From: Manihot esculenta
Taxonomy: Eukaryota; Streptophyta; Magnoliopsida; Malpighiales; Euphorbiaceae
Assembly (NCBI RefSeq): GCF_001659605.2
Contig: NC_035166.2
Location: 20,873,225 to 20,937,224 of the forward strand
Reading direction: 5' to 3'
Length of the DNA stretch: 64,000 nucleotides
A model generated the notes under the pieces. It made no database searches. It had not been told where the DNA came from and worked only from the letters and a program-made list of their open reading frames with translations. Of the stretch, positions 48,214-58,853 are shown one piece after another (position 1 is the first letter of the stretch; every line of letters starts with the position of its first letter). The position numbers were made by a program, and so were the translations under genes.

Positions 48214-49839
48214 CAAGCTTGGTTGTCCGGTTTCCACCTTCGTCCTATCTCCTCAAGAACTTCAGCCCGGGCTTGGCACTTCCTAGCTTCATCCTCTACC
48301 CAAGATCTGGCATTGAACGCTTACAATTATTATAACTATGTAACAATAAATAATCAGATATTAGCACATACAAAGCCATGTGGCAAGTTGAGCACCACAG
48401 ATTTTACCTAGTCTCTGCAGAGTAGTTTTGTCCATCTTTTTACATGTACTAAATCAAGTTTTTGAAAAAAAAGACGGTGATATTGATTTACACATTGTTA
48501 TTTTTACCTAAGAATTCGAAGAGCTTCTATTTCTGCTTCTGCAACTGATTTTTTATCGCGCATCACCTCCTGCTTGGTCTGCAATTCACTTAGCAATTCC
48601 TGTAGATTGCACTGTTCATCTACATAGGTAGACCTCTCAGATGTAAGCCTTTCTGACATCTCATCAACCTCTTCCTTCAAACCAAGAAGCAGTTGCCTCT
48701 GGCAGTCCATGGCTGCCTTCCCCTTCAAATGATCAGCCAAAGCTTTCTCCTCAACACTTTTCTCAAATTCCAAATCACGTAATGCAGCAATATAAAGATT
48801 TTGAATCTCCAGTCCACGGGCTCTTTCTTCTTTCATCTTCTCATCCCAAAACCTCTCTATATCTCCTTTGTCAAGCACCTCAGACCTTATTTCCTTCATT
48901 GCAACTTGTCTTGAAGAATTCTCGGCTTCCAATCTTAATATTTCATTATTAACTGTTTCCGTCATCCTGCCACTTGTCAATGCCACTGCTGCTTGAGCTT
49001 TTGTCAAAGGTTTATTGGGTTGAAACCGCCTGCTCTGTCCTGTAGAAATTGAACATGAAAGCACAATCTTCATGGACTTACTGGCATGAAAACAAAATTG
49101 CTCTGAAATTGCACTACTCCATCTTTTAAGAGAATACCACAAGTCTATAAGTTTTAAAGAATGATAAAATGAATATCCATCCATGTGCACTAAACAATCC
49201 ACAGGTTGATTCATCTGCAATCTAACGGATTTGCTAGTACGGTGAAGATATTAAAACTTCTTAATCATGATCCTTGTTAATCGTTTTACAGGTTTACAGT
49301 TTTCTGAAGGTACATCCTCTCCATTTACTTCATATTTCTCAAGATGCATGGCGCAATGAGGTGCAAAGGACTCCTAAAGCCTGTGCACAAAGTGCAAGCA
49401 CATGCCAATAGAGGTCGCACACAAGAAATAAATTGAAGCCCAAGCAACCATAAAAGTAAGGAACTATCAGGCGACTATCTTTTACAAGACTAAGTACATC
49501 AATCTTCTTATTCATCATTATTCAATTCAAAATTGTTGAGATTATTTTTATAAATAGCCTAGATTTGTAGTGATAATTAGGAATATGATTGTATGATATG
49601 ATTGAAATATGATTAGACTATAATTAGAGAATTAATTTATTATATGTACTCTTGTAAATAGTATATATATCCCAATTGGCTTAAGGGGAATAATCAAGTA
49701 TTTTCTCTCAAATCTTCTGCTCTCTTTTTTCTTCTTTTCATCAAAGGTCTCATGGTATCAGAGCCAAGGTCTCATAGTATCAAAGCCAAGAAACTTGGTT
49801 CATCTTTGAGTGGCATATCTGCTACCTTGCTTTGGTGAC

Positions 49840-50235
49840 TTTCTGGAAATCAGTTAGTCTTACCACCCAGCCAATTCTCCACGCCGGCTTCCAATCTACT
49901 TTCCGATGAAGCACCGCCTCCAGATCCGGCCCCACACGCCACCACAAACAGCCTGTCTCCAGCCACGCGCCGGCGCGTGCACCATCTTCCGGTGACCGTT
50001 TCACGCCGGCGATTCTTCCTCCAGCATCGCCCGGCACCGGCGACGGCGACTCCAGCCCAGCAGGTCCGGTCGCCTGTTCAGCTTGCCCTCACACGCCCTC
50101 TGACCACGCACGGACGCGTGAACCATCTTTCGGCGACCGTTTCACGCCGGCGACTCTTCCTCTAGCATCGCCCGTCGGCAACGACTCTAGCCCAGTAGGT
50201 CCAATCGCTTGCCCAGCCCGTCCAATATTTGATTT
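49840..50235 (+). repeat. GC-rich tandem duplication near the copia 5' end
   Basis: Two copies of a unit of roughly 130 bp (about 49965-50085 and 50098-50215) share CGACCGTTTCACGCCGGCGA-like words, ACCATCTT and CCAGCATCGCCC. GC content here contrasts strongly with the surroundings. It replaces part of the expected gag region. Confidence 0.6.
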
Positions 50236-50263
50236 ATTATTCACAGACACAGTTCCTTCTTTT

Positions 50264-51912
50264 TTGGCAGATTCAAATTCAGTCTCTATGGCCCAATCAA
50301 ATATTGCCCATTCTGGTATTTCTTTTACTTATCTAACCAAGTCTTTACCCCTTGGTTCATGGATTCTCAACTCTGATGCTTCTGATCATATCTCTGGTAA
50401 TCCCTCTCTTTTCTCTACTCTTGTTTCACCTTCTACACCATCTAAAGTCACATTAGCTAATGGTTCACAAACTCAAGTTAAAGGGATCGATAACGTATAT
50501 TTCCTTCCTCCTATCCCCTTACTAATGTTTTATTTACCCCTGACTGTCCATAAAACCTAATCTCTATTAGCAAATTGACTAAAGATCTTCACTGTTCAGT
50601 CATCTTTACTACTAAATCTATAGTTGTGCAGGACCGGAGTACTGGAAAGATGATTGGAGCAGAATATGAGTCACAAGGATTGTACTATTTTTCCACTTCT
50701 AACTCTCCAATTGCTTTTGTATCTTCCACCTCCGCTGAACTCATTCATAGTCGTTGGGGACATCCAAGTCTGAACAAGTTACAAAAACTAATTCTTAGTC
50801 TCTCTTCCTTGCCTTCTTTAGAATGTGAGTCTTGTCAACTCGGGAAGCAAACTCGAGCTTCTTTTCCCAAGCGAATCAATAATAGGGCCAGTTCTATATT
50901 TGACATTGTTCATTCAGATATTTGGGGTCCAAATCAAGTTAGTACAACTCTGGGATTTCAATATTTTGTTACCTTTATTCCTGACTATTTTTATTGCACT
51001 TGGCTTTTCCTGATGAAGAATCGTTATGATTTATTTCCTATTTTTCAAAAGTTTTATGCTGAAATCCATAATCAATTTGGTGTTCGCATTAAGATACTGC
51101 GAAGTGATAATGCAAGAGAATATTTATCTTCCTCATTCACTCATTTCTTGTCTACTCAGGGTATTACTCACTAAACTTCTTGCTCTTATACCCAACAACA
51201 AAATGGAGTTGTTGAGCGAAAAAATCGACATTTAATTGAAACAGCCCGCACTTTACTCGTATATCACAATGTTCCATTGCGATTTTGATAGGAAGCTGTC
51301 CTCACTGCCTATTACTTGATTAACCGAATGCCTTCCTTTGTTTTGCAGCATCAAAGTCCTCATTCTGTCCTATTTCCTAACCAGAATTCCACCCAGTTGT
51401 CTCTGTGTGTTCTCGGATGTATACGCTTTGTTCATGATCATACTCTTGACAAAGAAAAACTTCAGGCCAAATCAGTTAAATGTGTATTTCTCGGCTATTC
51501 ACGGCTTCAAAAAGGTTACAAATGCTATGATCCTACTACTAACAGATATTTTGTGTCTGCAGATGTCACCTTTTTTGAAACCTTTCCTTTCTTTTCTTCT
51601 AGTCCAACACACAAAACTTTTGTCTCTAGAGTTTTGCCTATACCTCTGACTCTTACTTCTTCTTTGCTGCAAGTATGTCCATCTTCCACTCCTATGCCAC
51701 CTCTTCAGGTCTATACACGTCGGTCTCACCCATCTGCTAATAACAATAATATTTCTCTCCCTAATACAGGTATTTCTAATGACTCACCTCCCATTCCGTT
51801 ATTACCTACTTCAGTCATGCCTTCAACAACAGCAGTTACTCTTCCTCTTGCTCTTCGAAAAGGTATTCGTTCTACCCGAAATCCTCATCCCATTTATAAT
51901 TTTGTGAGTTAT
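50264..51912 (+). pseudogene. Copia polyprotein remnant: protease, GAG-pre-integrase and integrase
   Basis: The first frame (50264-50560) has WILNSDASDHISGN, where the usual protease site WILDSGASDH is altered at the catalytic Asp. The second (50575-51174) has HSRWGHPSLNKLQ (His-zinc type) and the integrase core, with HSDIWGPNQV and ILRSDNAREYL, ending in a stop after STQGITH. The third (51175-51912) picks up QQNGVVERKNRH (third acidic residue) and INRMPSFVLQHQSP. Frames are broken by stops at 50558, 51172 and 51287. Confidence 0.9.
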
Positions 51913-52110
51913 TGTAATATCCGGCTAGATTCCGGCATCGGAATCCCTACCTTCCGGCGGAATCTCTGTTGGAATCTGGAATTCTGAATATGCCAGAGGT
52001 TTCTAGAGGGGTAAAATGTGTTTTCTAAAATGTTTTCACAATAATTTCATGGTTTTAAATGGAAAAGATTTGAGTTTTGAAAAGAATAGACCAAGGAGGC
52101 GTTTGCCAGG

Positions 52111-53199
52111 TTCGGCCGCCGAAAGTGAAGTTCGGCCGCCGAACATGGAAAGGCTTCGGGAGTGCTTTTGGCCTCCGAAAGTCTTGTTTGAACGAGCCAA
52201 GGTTCGGCCGCCGAACCTCAAGTTCGGCCGCCGAACATGCATGAGTTTAGGGGGCACGTTAGGCTGCCGAAGGTCTCTAACCAGGCCACCTATAAAGGGC
52301 CCTCAGATCGGAAATGGGCGAGTTTTCTCCCCTTTTCTCGAGCTCAGGTGAGTTTTTGTCCTCCCTTGGCCGTTTTCATGTTTTTCTTCATCTCCTTCAT
52401 GTTTTCATGAGTTCCATGGCTGTTTTTGAAGAGTTTTCAAGCTTAGATCAAGTTTTGGGAGCTTGGAGACCCAAGGATTAGTTTCCTCCCATCTCCAAGT
52501 TAGGGATCGCACCAACCCTCGATCTTCAAGAGGTAAGTGTGGATCTATGCTTCCCTTTATGTTTTAATGAAGTTTTAAGTAAGTTTAATGGTGTTTTAAT
52601 GGGTAGATATGCATGTTTAGGTTTATGTGGGTTTGATGCCCAATGTATGATTATATGTGTTTATGTGATGATATGTTGTTAGTTTATGCTCCTTTATGCA
52701 TGTGGGAGTGAGTATGCATGATGGGGAGAGAGTATGTGAGGATTTGGGTTGTTTTGATGGTTTTGGCCTATGTGGGTCATAAACTATCTAGGTATGTTTT
52801 GATGTTGTTTTTGGAGTTTAATCTAGTTGTTAAGCTCCTTTATGCATGGTTTAAGGTTTATGCATGTTTTGGTAAAGTTGGGTGCTTGTTTTGGGGTGTT
52901 TGGAAGGTTTGGGAGGCTTGAATGCATGAGAAGCTGAGTTTTGCCCTTCTGGGAAGAACTCAGGTTCGGCCGCCGAAAGTGGCTTCGGCCGCCGAACCTG
53001 TCTGTGGATGCATGGTTTGGCCGCCTAACCTTGCCCTCGAAAGTTGAGTTTTGGCTTGAAAGCAGACTTTCGGCCGCCGAAGGAAGGTTCGGCAGCCGAA
53101 AGTGCCTGACTTTCGTCTCTGGAGTGGGACTTTCGGCCGCCGAAGGTGCCGCCGAAAGTGCCTGAGTTTCGTCTCTGGAGGGAGGGTTCGGCCGCCGAA
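52111..53199. repeat. Nine copies of TTCGGCCGCCGAA inside the solo LTR
   Basis: Exact copies start at about 52111, 52131, 52203, 52223, 52964, 52983, 53069, 53132 and 53187, with variant copies nearby (for example TTCGGCAGCCGAA near 53090). Each contains GCCGCC, the core of the plant GCC box. Two ~55-bp units around 53103-53215 are tandem duplicates. Confidence 0.9.
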
Positions 53200-53581
53200 G
53201 GTGCCGCCGAAAGTGCCCTGTCCAGCCTTCTCAAGGTTGTTTTCTATGCATGTTTAAGTGATGTTTTAAGGGGTTTTTGGGTAGTTGTTTATGAGTTGTT
53301 TAGAGTGTGTTGGCACCTCATTCGAGTCCACCTGTGTAGGATCGGACCCGAGGGATCGAGGAGGCCATCAGTGTTAGCTGTTGCAGAGTCAGTTCAGCGT
53401 CTGCCAGAGGTGAGTAGAACTAAACTTAATCTTTATTTTATGAAATCAAATGCCTAAAGCATGCTCATGCATCATGTTTATATGTAATAGGTTGATTGCA
53501 CTAGTTACACGAATATGAAGCATTGCATTATTTACTGTTGATGGAGATTGGACCAAGAACGACCCCATTAGCCCTAGAGAT

Positions 53582-53690
53582 GTTGTGAGACCTGGCCGGG
53601 CCAGGCATACATATACAGTTGTTGTAAGACCTGGCCGGGCCAGGCATACGAAGGTTGTGAGACCCGGCCGGGCCGGGCATACTGAGACTG
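53582..53690. repeat. Triplicated near-palindromic repeat in the solo LTR
   Basis: Three units start GTTGT(G/A)AGACC at 53582, 53620 and 53654. Each contains CCTGGCCGGGCCAGG or its variant CCCGGCCGGGCCGGG followed by CATAC. Spacings are 38 and 34 bases. Confidence 0.88.
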
Positions 53691-54482
53691 GAAGGGATGT
53701 TTTGGGGTTGGGTCCAATCCGTGATATGATTTGTTTGTGCTATGACGCATTTCATGAAAGCATGTAATTAATGAACTGTTTTCTTTGTTTCTACTCACTG
53801 GGCTTTTTAGCTCACCCCTCTCCCCTAACCCCAGTTTTGCAGGTCAGAAGTAGTCCAGGAGGACGTCAAGGGTAAAGGTTATGGTTATGTAATAGATTAG
53901 TAAGCTTTTAGTGTGGACATGTATTAAGATTCGATATTCTTTTTGTAAGATGTTATGTATTGTAAGAGTTATGTTTATGGATTAGAATTGTGCTTGGCCC
54001 TAAGACTTGGTTAGTCCCTTTGTAGTACATGATGTATATAATGTTTTAATGTTATGGCTTTTGTTGAGTTGTGTTGGAACTGAACTGGTGGCATGTGTTG
54101 TTTACCACGCTAGTGTTTGATGAGGACCCTAGTGGAGGTCTTGTGTTTGTGGTTTGATGCATGCACCGGTTAGGTTCTAGTGCTTTGGATGAAATCCCAG
54201 CTTGATGTATGTTGTTAACCCAACTAGAGTTTTGATGAGGGCTCTAGTAAGGGGTTCTTTTCTGTTTCCAGTTATGTCGCATACAGGTCAAGCTCGGTAT
54301 TTACATCAGATGTTTCAGTTTTTATGTTTAAGTATTGATCATGTATGGGATTTGACCAGGTGGTAGGAGGTATGTTTGGCTTGCTACGGGTCCCGGCGGT
54401 CTTAAGCCGATCTGGATCCTAGCGCCGGTGATGGTTAGGGCCGTTACAGAGGGGTACCGAAAATCCGGGCTGTTACAGTTAT

Positions 54483-55478
54483 CATCGTTTGTCTCCTTCC
54501 TATTATACTTTTGTATCTGCTGTCTCCATATCCAAGACAGTTAGAGAAGCATTGGATCATCCTGGTTGGTGTAATGCCATGGTTGAGTAAATGACTGCTC
54601 TGCATAACAATGGAACTTGGGAACTGGTATCCTTACTATCTAATAAATCTACTGTTGGTTGTCGATGGGTTTACACAGTTAAGGTGGGACCTGATGGCAA
54701 AATTGATCGCCTTAAAAGCTCGCCTTATAACTAAAGATTACACACACATTTTTGGGCTTGATTACAGTGATATTTTCTCTCCAGTAGCCAAAATAGCTTC
54801 TGTTTGCCTCCTTATCTCATTGGCTGCAATTAATTATTGAACCCTGCATCAACTGGACATGTGGACACTCCCATGGATCCAAATGTTAAGCTTGTCCCTG
54901 AACAGGGGGAGCCACTTAAAGATCCTGCTAGATACAGAAGATTAGTCGGCAAGCTCAATTATCTCACTATCACACGACCAGATATTTCCTTTGTTGTAAG
55001 TATGGTTAGTCAATTTCTTCAAACTCCATACAATAGTCACTGGGATGCAGCCATCCGCATTCTTAGATATATTAAAGGAGCTCCAGGACAGGGTCCACTT
55101 TATGAGGACAAGGGTCACTTACAAATTGTTGGCTATTCTGATGCAGATTGGGCAGGTTTCCCTTCAGATAAACGATCTACTTCAGGATATTGTATTATGA
55201 TTTGAGGGAATCTTATATCCTGAAAAAATAAAAAACGGAGTGTGATTGCAAGATCAAGTGCAGAAGCAGAATATCAAACTATGGTTTTAGCAACATGCGA
55301 ACTGATCTGGCTGAAGCAACTCCTTCAGGAATTGAAATATAGTGATACTGGCCAAATGAAGTTGATATGTGATAATCAAGCTGCCCACCATATTGCATCA
55401 AATGCAGTTTTTCATGAGAGGATGAAGCATATAGAGGTAGATTGCCATTTTATTAAGCAAAAGATTGAGTCCGGATGA
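54483..55478 (+). pseudogene. Copia polyprotein remnant: truncated reverse transcriptase and RNase H
   Basis: After the solo LTR the frame resumes with the RT start (WCNAMVE, a stop, then NNGTWELV; GCRWVYTVK; YSDIFSPVAKIASV) and halts near 54838. The next frame begins at VDTPMDPNVKLV and continues with DPARYRRLVGKLNYL, RPDISFVVSMVSQF, GYSDADWAG, ARSSAEAEYQTM and CDNQAAHHIASN (RNase H). The central RT core, with the YVDD site, is deleted. Confidence 0.92.
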
Positions 55479-55843
55479 ATTTCTACTAGTTTTGTCAACT
55501 CAAATGATTAGCTAGTTGATATTTTCACAAAATCACTTCGAGAACCATGAATCGAGTATATTTGTAACAAGCATGGAGCATATGATATGCACGCTCCAGT
55601 TTGAGGCGGAGTGTTGAGATTATTTCTGTAAATAGTCTAAATTTGTAGTGATAATTAGGGATATGATTGTGTGATATGATTGTGTGATATGATTGAAATA
55701 TGATTAGACTGTAATTAGAAAATTAATTTATTATATGTACTCTTGTAAGTAGTATATATACCCCAATTGGCTTGAAGGGAATAATAAAGTATTTTCTCTC
55801 AAATTTTCTGCTCTCTTTTTTCTTTTTTTTATCAAAGGTTTCA

Positions 55844-57559
55844 AGAATAATGACTTTGATTGTTCTTTTCTTGTTATTCAACTTCTTTATACTCTTGACA
55901 AGCATAAAAAAGTGTTATGAGCAGCAAGGGCATCCACAAAGGACAGGAGAAAAGAAGACGAGTAAAGGAGAAAATAAAAAAGTAAAAGGACCAAGAGGAG
56001 CTAAAATGACCAGTAAGGCAGCAGAAATTACCTTTGCAAATTGAAGAAATGGGTGAAGGAGAATTGATGGGAAAAAAAAGGAAGGAGGGAGGAAGGGGGG
56101 AACAAGAGGAGCTAAAACAAAAGTAAAGGAAAATTGAGATGATTAAGAAGAATATAGAAAAAGGATGATAAAGCGAAGGAGAGAGAAAACTGGGTAGTTA
56201 CCTTAATCACTGTTCTAAACATTCCTCAGTGAGCAATTACTGTTCTATCACCACTTGCCGAAATATGCCGACAAATAAAACCTATTTCCTCACTTGATTC
56301 TCCTACTCTACATATCCTCAAGGCTTCTAGAAATATGTCACCAAAATGTTGGAGACTGAAAATCAAACATATTATTGTAGCCCTAATGGTGGCATAGAAC
56401 ATGAAAGATTGGCAATTACATGCGATGCCATAGCAACCATAAGAACACGAGAGGAGGTGGGAATACAATGACCAAGGCATGAAAGGAGGAGTAGCACTGG
56501 TGCAAAGCAACACGACTAGCCTCCTGAACACCATAGTTGTACAAGTTGGACTGTTGGAACGGACCACGTCTATGCACATATACTCCACTTGCATGATCTC
56601 CCTCTTTTGGTAAGTTCATTATAGGTTGAACGATGTTTTCAAGTGGTTGTCAATGTATGCTGGTAGTGCCGTCAGTGGTGGTAGTGCTGGTGGTTCAATG
56701 CGTGGAAGGGTCATTTTTATGTAGGGCTCACATTTGATCTGATTGAGATGTAGGAAAGAGATGGGAATGATTTGTACTTTTGTAGGCATGGAGGTTGTGG
56801 TGGCCATGGTGGGGCAAGTGATAAGGGGTTTGATTTTGAAGTTGTGCTATCTGTTGAGAATCATAACAAGGAATAAGGAAGCCAAGTAGACTGAGAAACA
56901 AGCTGAAGATGGAAAAGGAGATGCTCCAGAAATCCACCCAGGAACGAAAGTGTTGCTAAAGTGAAACAGTGTGTTTTGAATACCTAATTAAGCTGCCATG
57001 TCAGCCTATTTGCCAGTGCTGTAACCAGTTAATTACTAAAAATCTAACAATTTTTTTTAGTTCATGTATGATGTATCAGTTTGATAAACTAAAGGATGGT
57101 TATAAAATTGAAAATAATGGAAGTTCTTTATTTGGTCAATACGCCTTTAAAAATAAAAAGAGAAAATGAAGATGCTAAAAGGGTATTAGTGAGATGCAAT
57201 CGGTGAAACCTGCGCACCGTTTGTAGGTTGTGGGCCTTGAGGCAATAGGGCTGGTGCCTCGACCTCCCTTTAACAATTACTTCACAAAAGCAGCTAAACT
57301 TTTCATATTTTCTGATCTGTGGACACATCGTTAATTTCATAATTCTATTCATGAATGGTGCAAGTCATAAGCACTGCTGAGATTCATCCACAGAACTAAA
57401 AATAATTTCATTTGTGTTTGTGCTTTAGGTTTAGCACTTTATAGAATGCATTAATCACTAATTTTATATGCATCAATAAGCCTCAACAACGCTAGAACAT
57501 CTCTGATTTTATTGTGAAAAGATTAAGGAAAGGAGGAAGTTACAGAGACTAGACAATAC
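55844..57559. other. Rest of the large SLH-gene intron, no gene seen
   Basis: No domain-bearing ORF. A plus-strand purine-rich stretch (55920-56150) and a minus-strand 122-codon frame (56226-56594) have no recognisable features. Confidence 0.5.
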
Positions 57560-58713
57560 CAAAAACTTTTCTGATTATACCCTTGTCTCCAGCCAACATG
57601 TCGATAAGGAGTTCAGGTGATGCATCTGAACTGATATCCTTCACATCCATATAATCTACCTTTATTCTTGACATCTGGACTGTATACAAGTCAGGTTTAA
57701 AAAGAAACGACTGCCTAGTGAACAATTCTGTTAATTTGTATAGTTGTCTATTTAATCAATTAAAAAACTTATGTATCATATGTACAAATTTACCTGTTCT
57801 ATAATTCTGGACATGAAAATATACTCTAACTGAGCTTTCCAGTTGATCAAATCCTCTCAAGAAATAAACCTACAGTACAAGATATGTTTTACTTGATGAG
57901 AAGCATATGTTCTTATATTATAAAATAAAAAATTCGATAGAAACTTGAAATGCTGCAACATACCACACTAGTATATAACTATACATCCATACCTATCAGG
58001 GTAAAAGCAGGAGCTTAAATCTCCTTTTGAGCTGTCAGAGCAGTAATTGTTCGTGGAAGCAATGCCAGCTTCTGCAAGGGCTATTATGCAAATCCAGAAA
58101 TAAAAAATGGAAGCAATTATGAGTCACAACAATAACAAAATTAAAAAATCTAGCAAAAACAAAATTAAGCTTTACCTTGGATAGAATCAAAATCAGAATC
58201 TTCAACGCTTACATCATCAAATGCAGCAACTACAGAACCAGAAAGTAACATAGATGGAACAATTCTATGCTTTGGATTCCTATAAAACAAAAAATAAGTT
58301 GCTGAGCCAGAGAGTGCAGAAGCATCCATGCTTGTTATTGTTGACTATTAGCTTTATGATATTTCCATCATGTGCATAGACTGGTTACTACCTTTCCAAC
58401 AATGAACTAAGACGGACTAACCATCTTGCATATTCCCTTCTAGTGCACAATTCCTCAGCCCTTGCATAATCTTCAATGATCTGTATACCTTAATAAAGGT
58501 TGAGATAATCATACTGAGAACTGAAGTGAAAGCTTTATTCACATTAATATGCAATTTCACAGCTAGATGGTGAATAAGGCAGAAAGAGGGAGGGGGCAAA
58601 GTTGCTTAATTTGAGGTTAAACAAATAAAAATAATGTATTATCAGATCAAAAATTAATCACAATGGTTATCAAGAATTTGTTTATTTAGAGTAAAGGCAG
58701 TAATAGTTTATCA

Positions 58714-58853
58714 ATTCCAACAGAGTATATGTTCATATGCAATCCTATTTACATAGATGCATCTGCTAGGACAAGGAATCAGAATTCCAACAGAGTATAT
58801 GTAAATATACAATCCTATTTATATAGATGTATCTGCTAGGACAAAGAATCAGA
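58714..58853. repeat. Tandem duplication of a 70-bp unit in an SLH-gene intron
   Basis: 58714-58783 and 58784-58853 are direct neighbours. Both begin ATTCCAACAGAGTATATG and end with ACAA(G/A)GAATCAGA. About seven differences, mostly G/A or C/T, separate them. Confidence 0.9.

Larger units (their letters stand above)
51908..54482. mobile_element. Solo LTR (2565 bp), probably Ty3/gypsy, nested in the copia element
   Basis: A block from 51913 (TGTAATATCCGG) to 54477 (GGGCTGTTACA) interrupts the copia frame between HPIYNFVSY and HRLSPSYYTFVSA. It is flanked by the perfect 5-bp repeat GTTAT at 51908-51912 and 54478-54482. TG...CA ends, a 5-bp duplication, a large size and no coding region mark a solo LTR left by recombination. 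The TGTAA(T/C)A(T/C)CCGG start is common in chromovirus LTRs, so the Ty3 label is inferred. It contains many GC-rich repeated words. Orientation is likely plus, given the 5'-TG ... CA-3' reading and the pyrimidine-rich core-promoter-like part near 52310-52420. Confidence 0.88.
49529..55848 (+). mobile_element. Defective Ty1/copia LTR retrotransposon inside the SLH-gene intron
   Basis: The left LTR is 49534-49752 (219 bp) and the right LTR 55612-55843 (232 bp). Both begin TGTTGAGATT and end TCA. The flanking 5-mers are AAAAT and AGAAT, one base apart. The primer site TGGTATCAGAGCC follows the left LTR (initiator tRNA-Met type). The polypurine tract TTGAGGCGGAG precedes the right one. About 17 substitutions and one 13-bp duplication separate the LTRs, so the insertion is not recent. 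The inside runs in the plus direction, opposite to the host gene. Coding remnants are listed separately. Much of gag and the catalytic core of the reverse transcriptase are gone. Confidence 0.95.

Noticed and set aside
52016..53457. Several ORFs of 60-111 codons rich in Arg, Pro and Gly
   Set aside because: All lie inside the solo LTR and derive from its GC-rich repeats.
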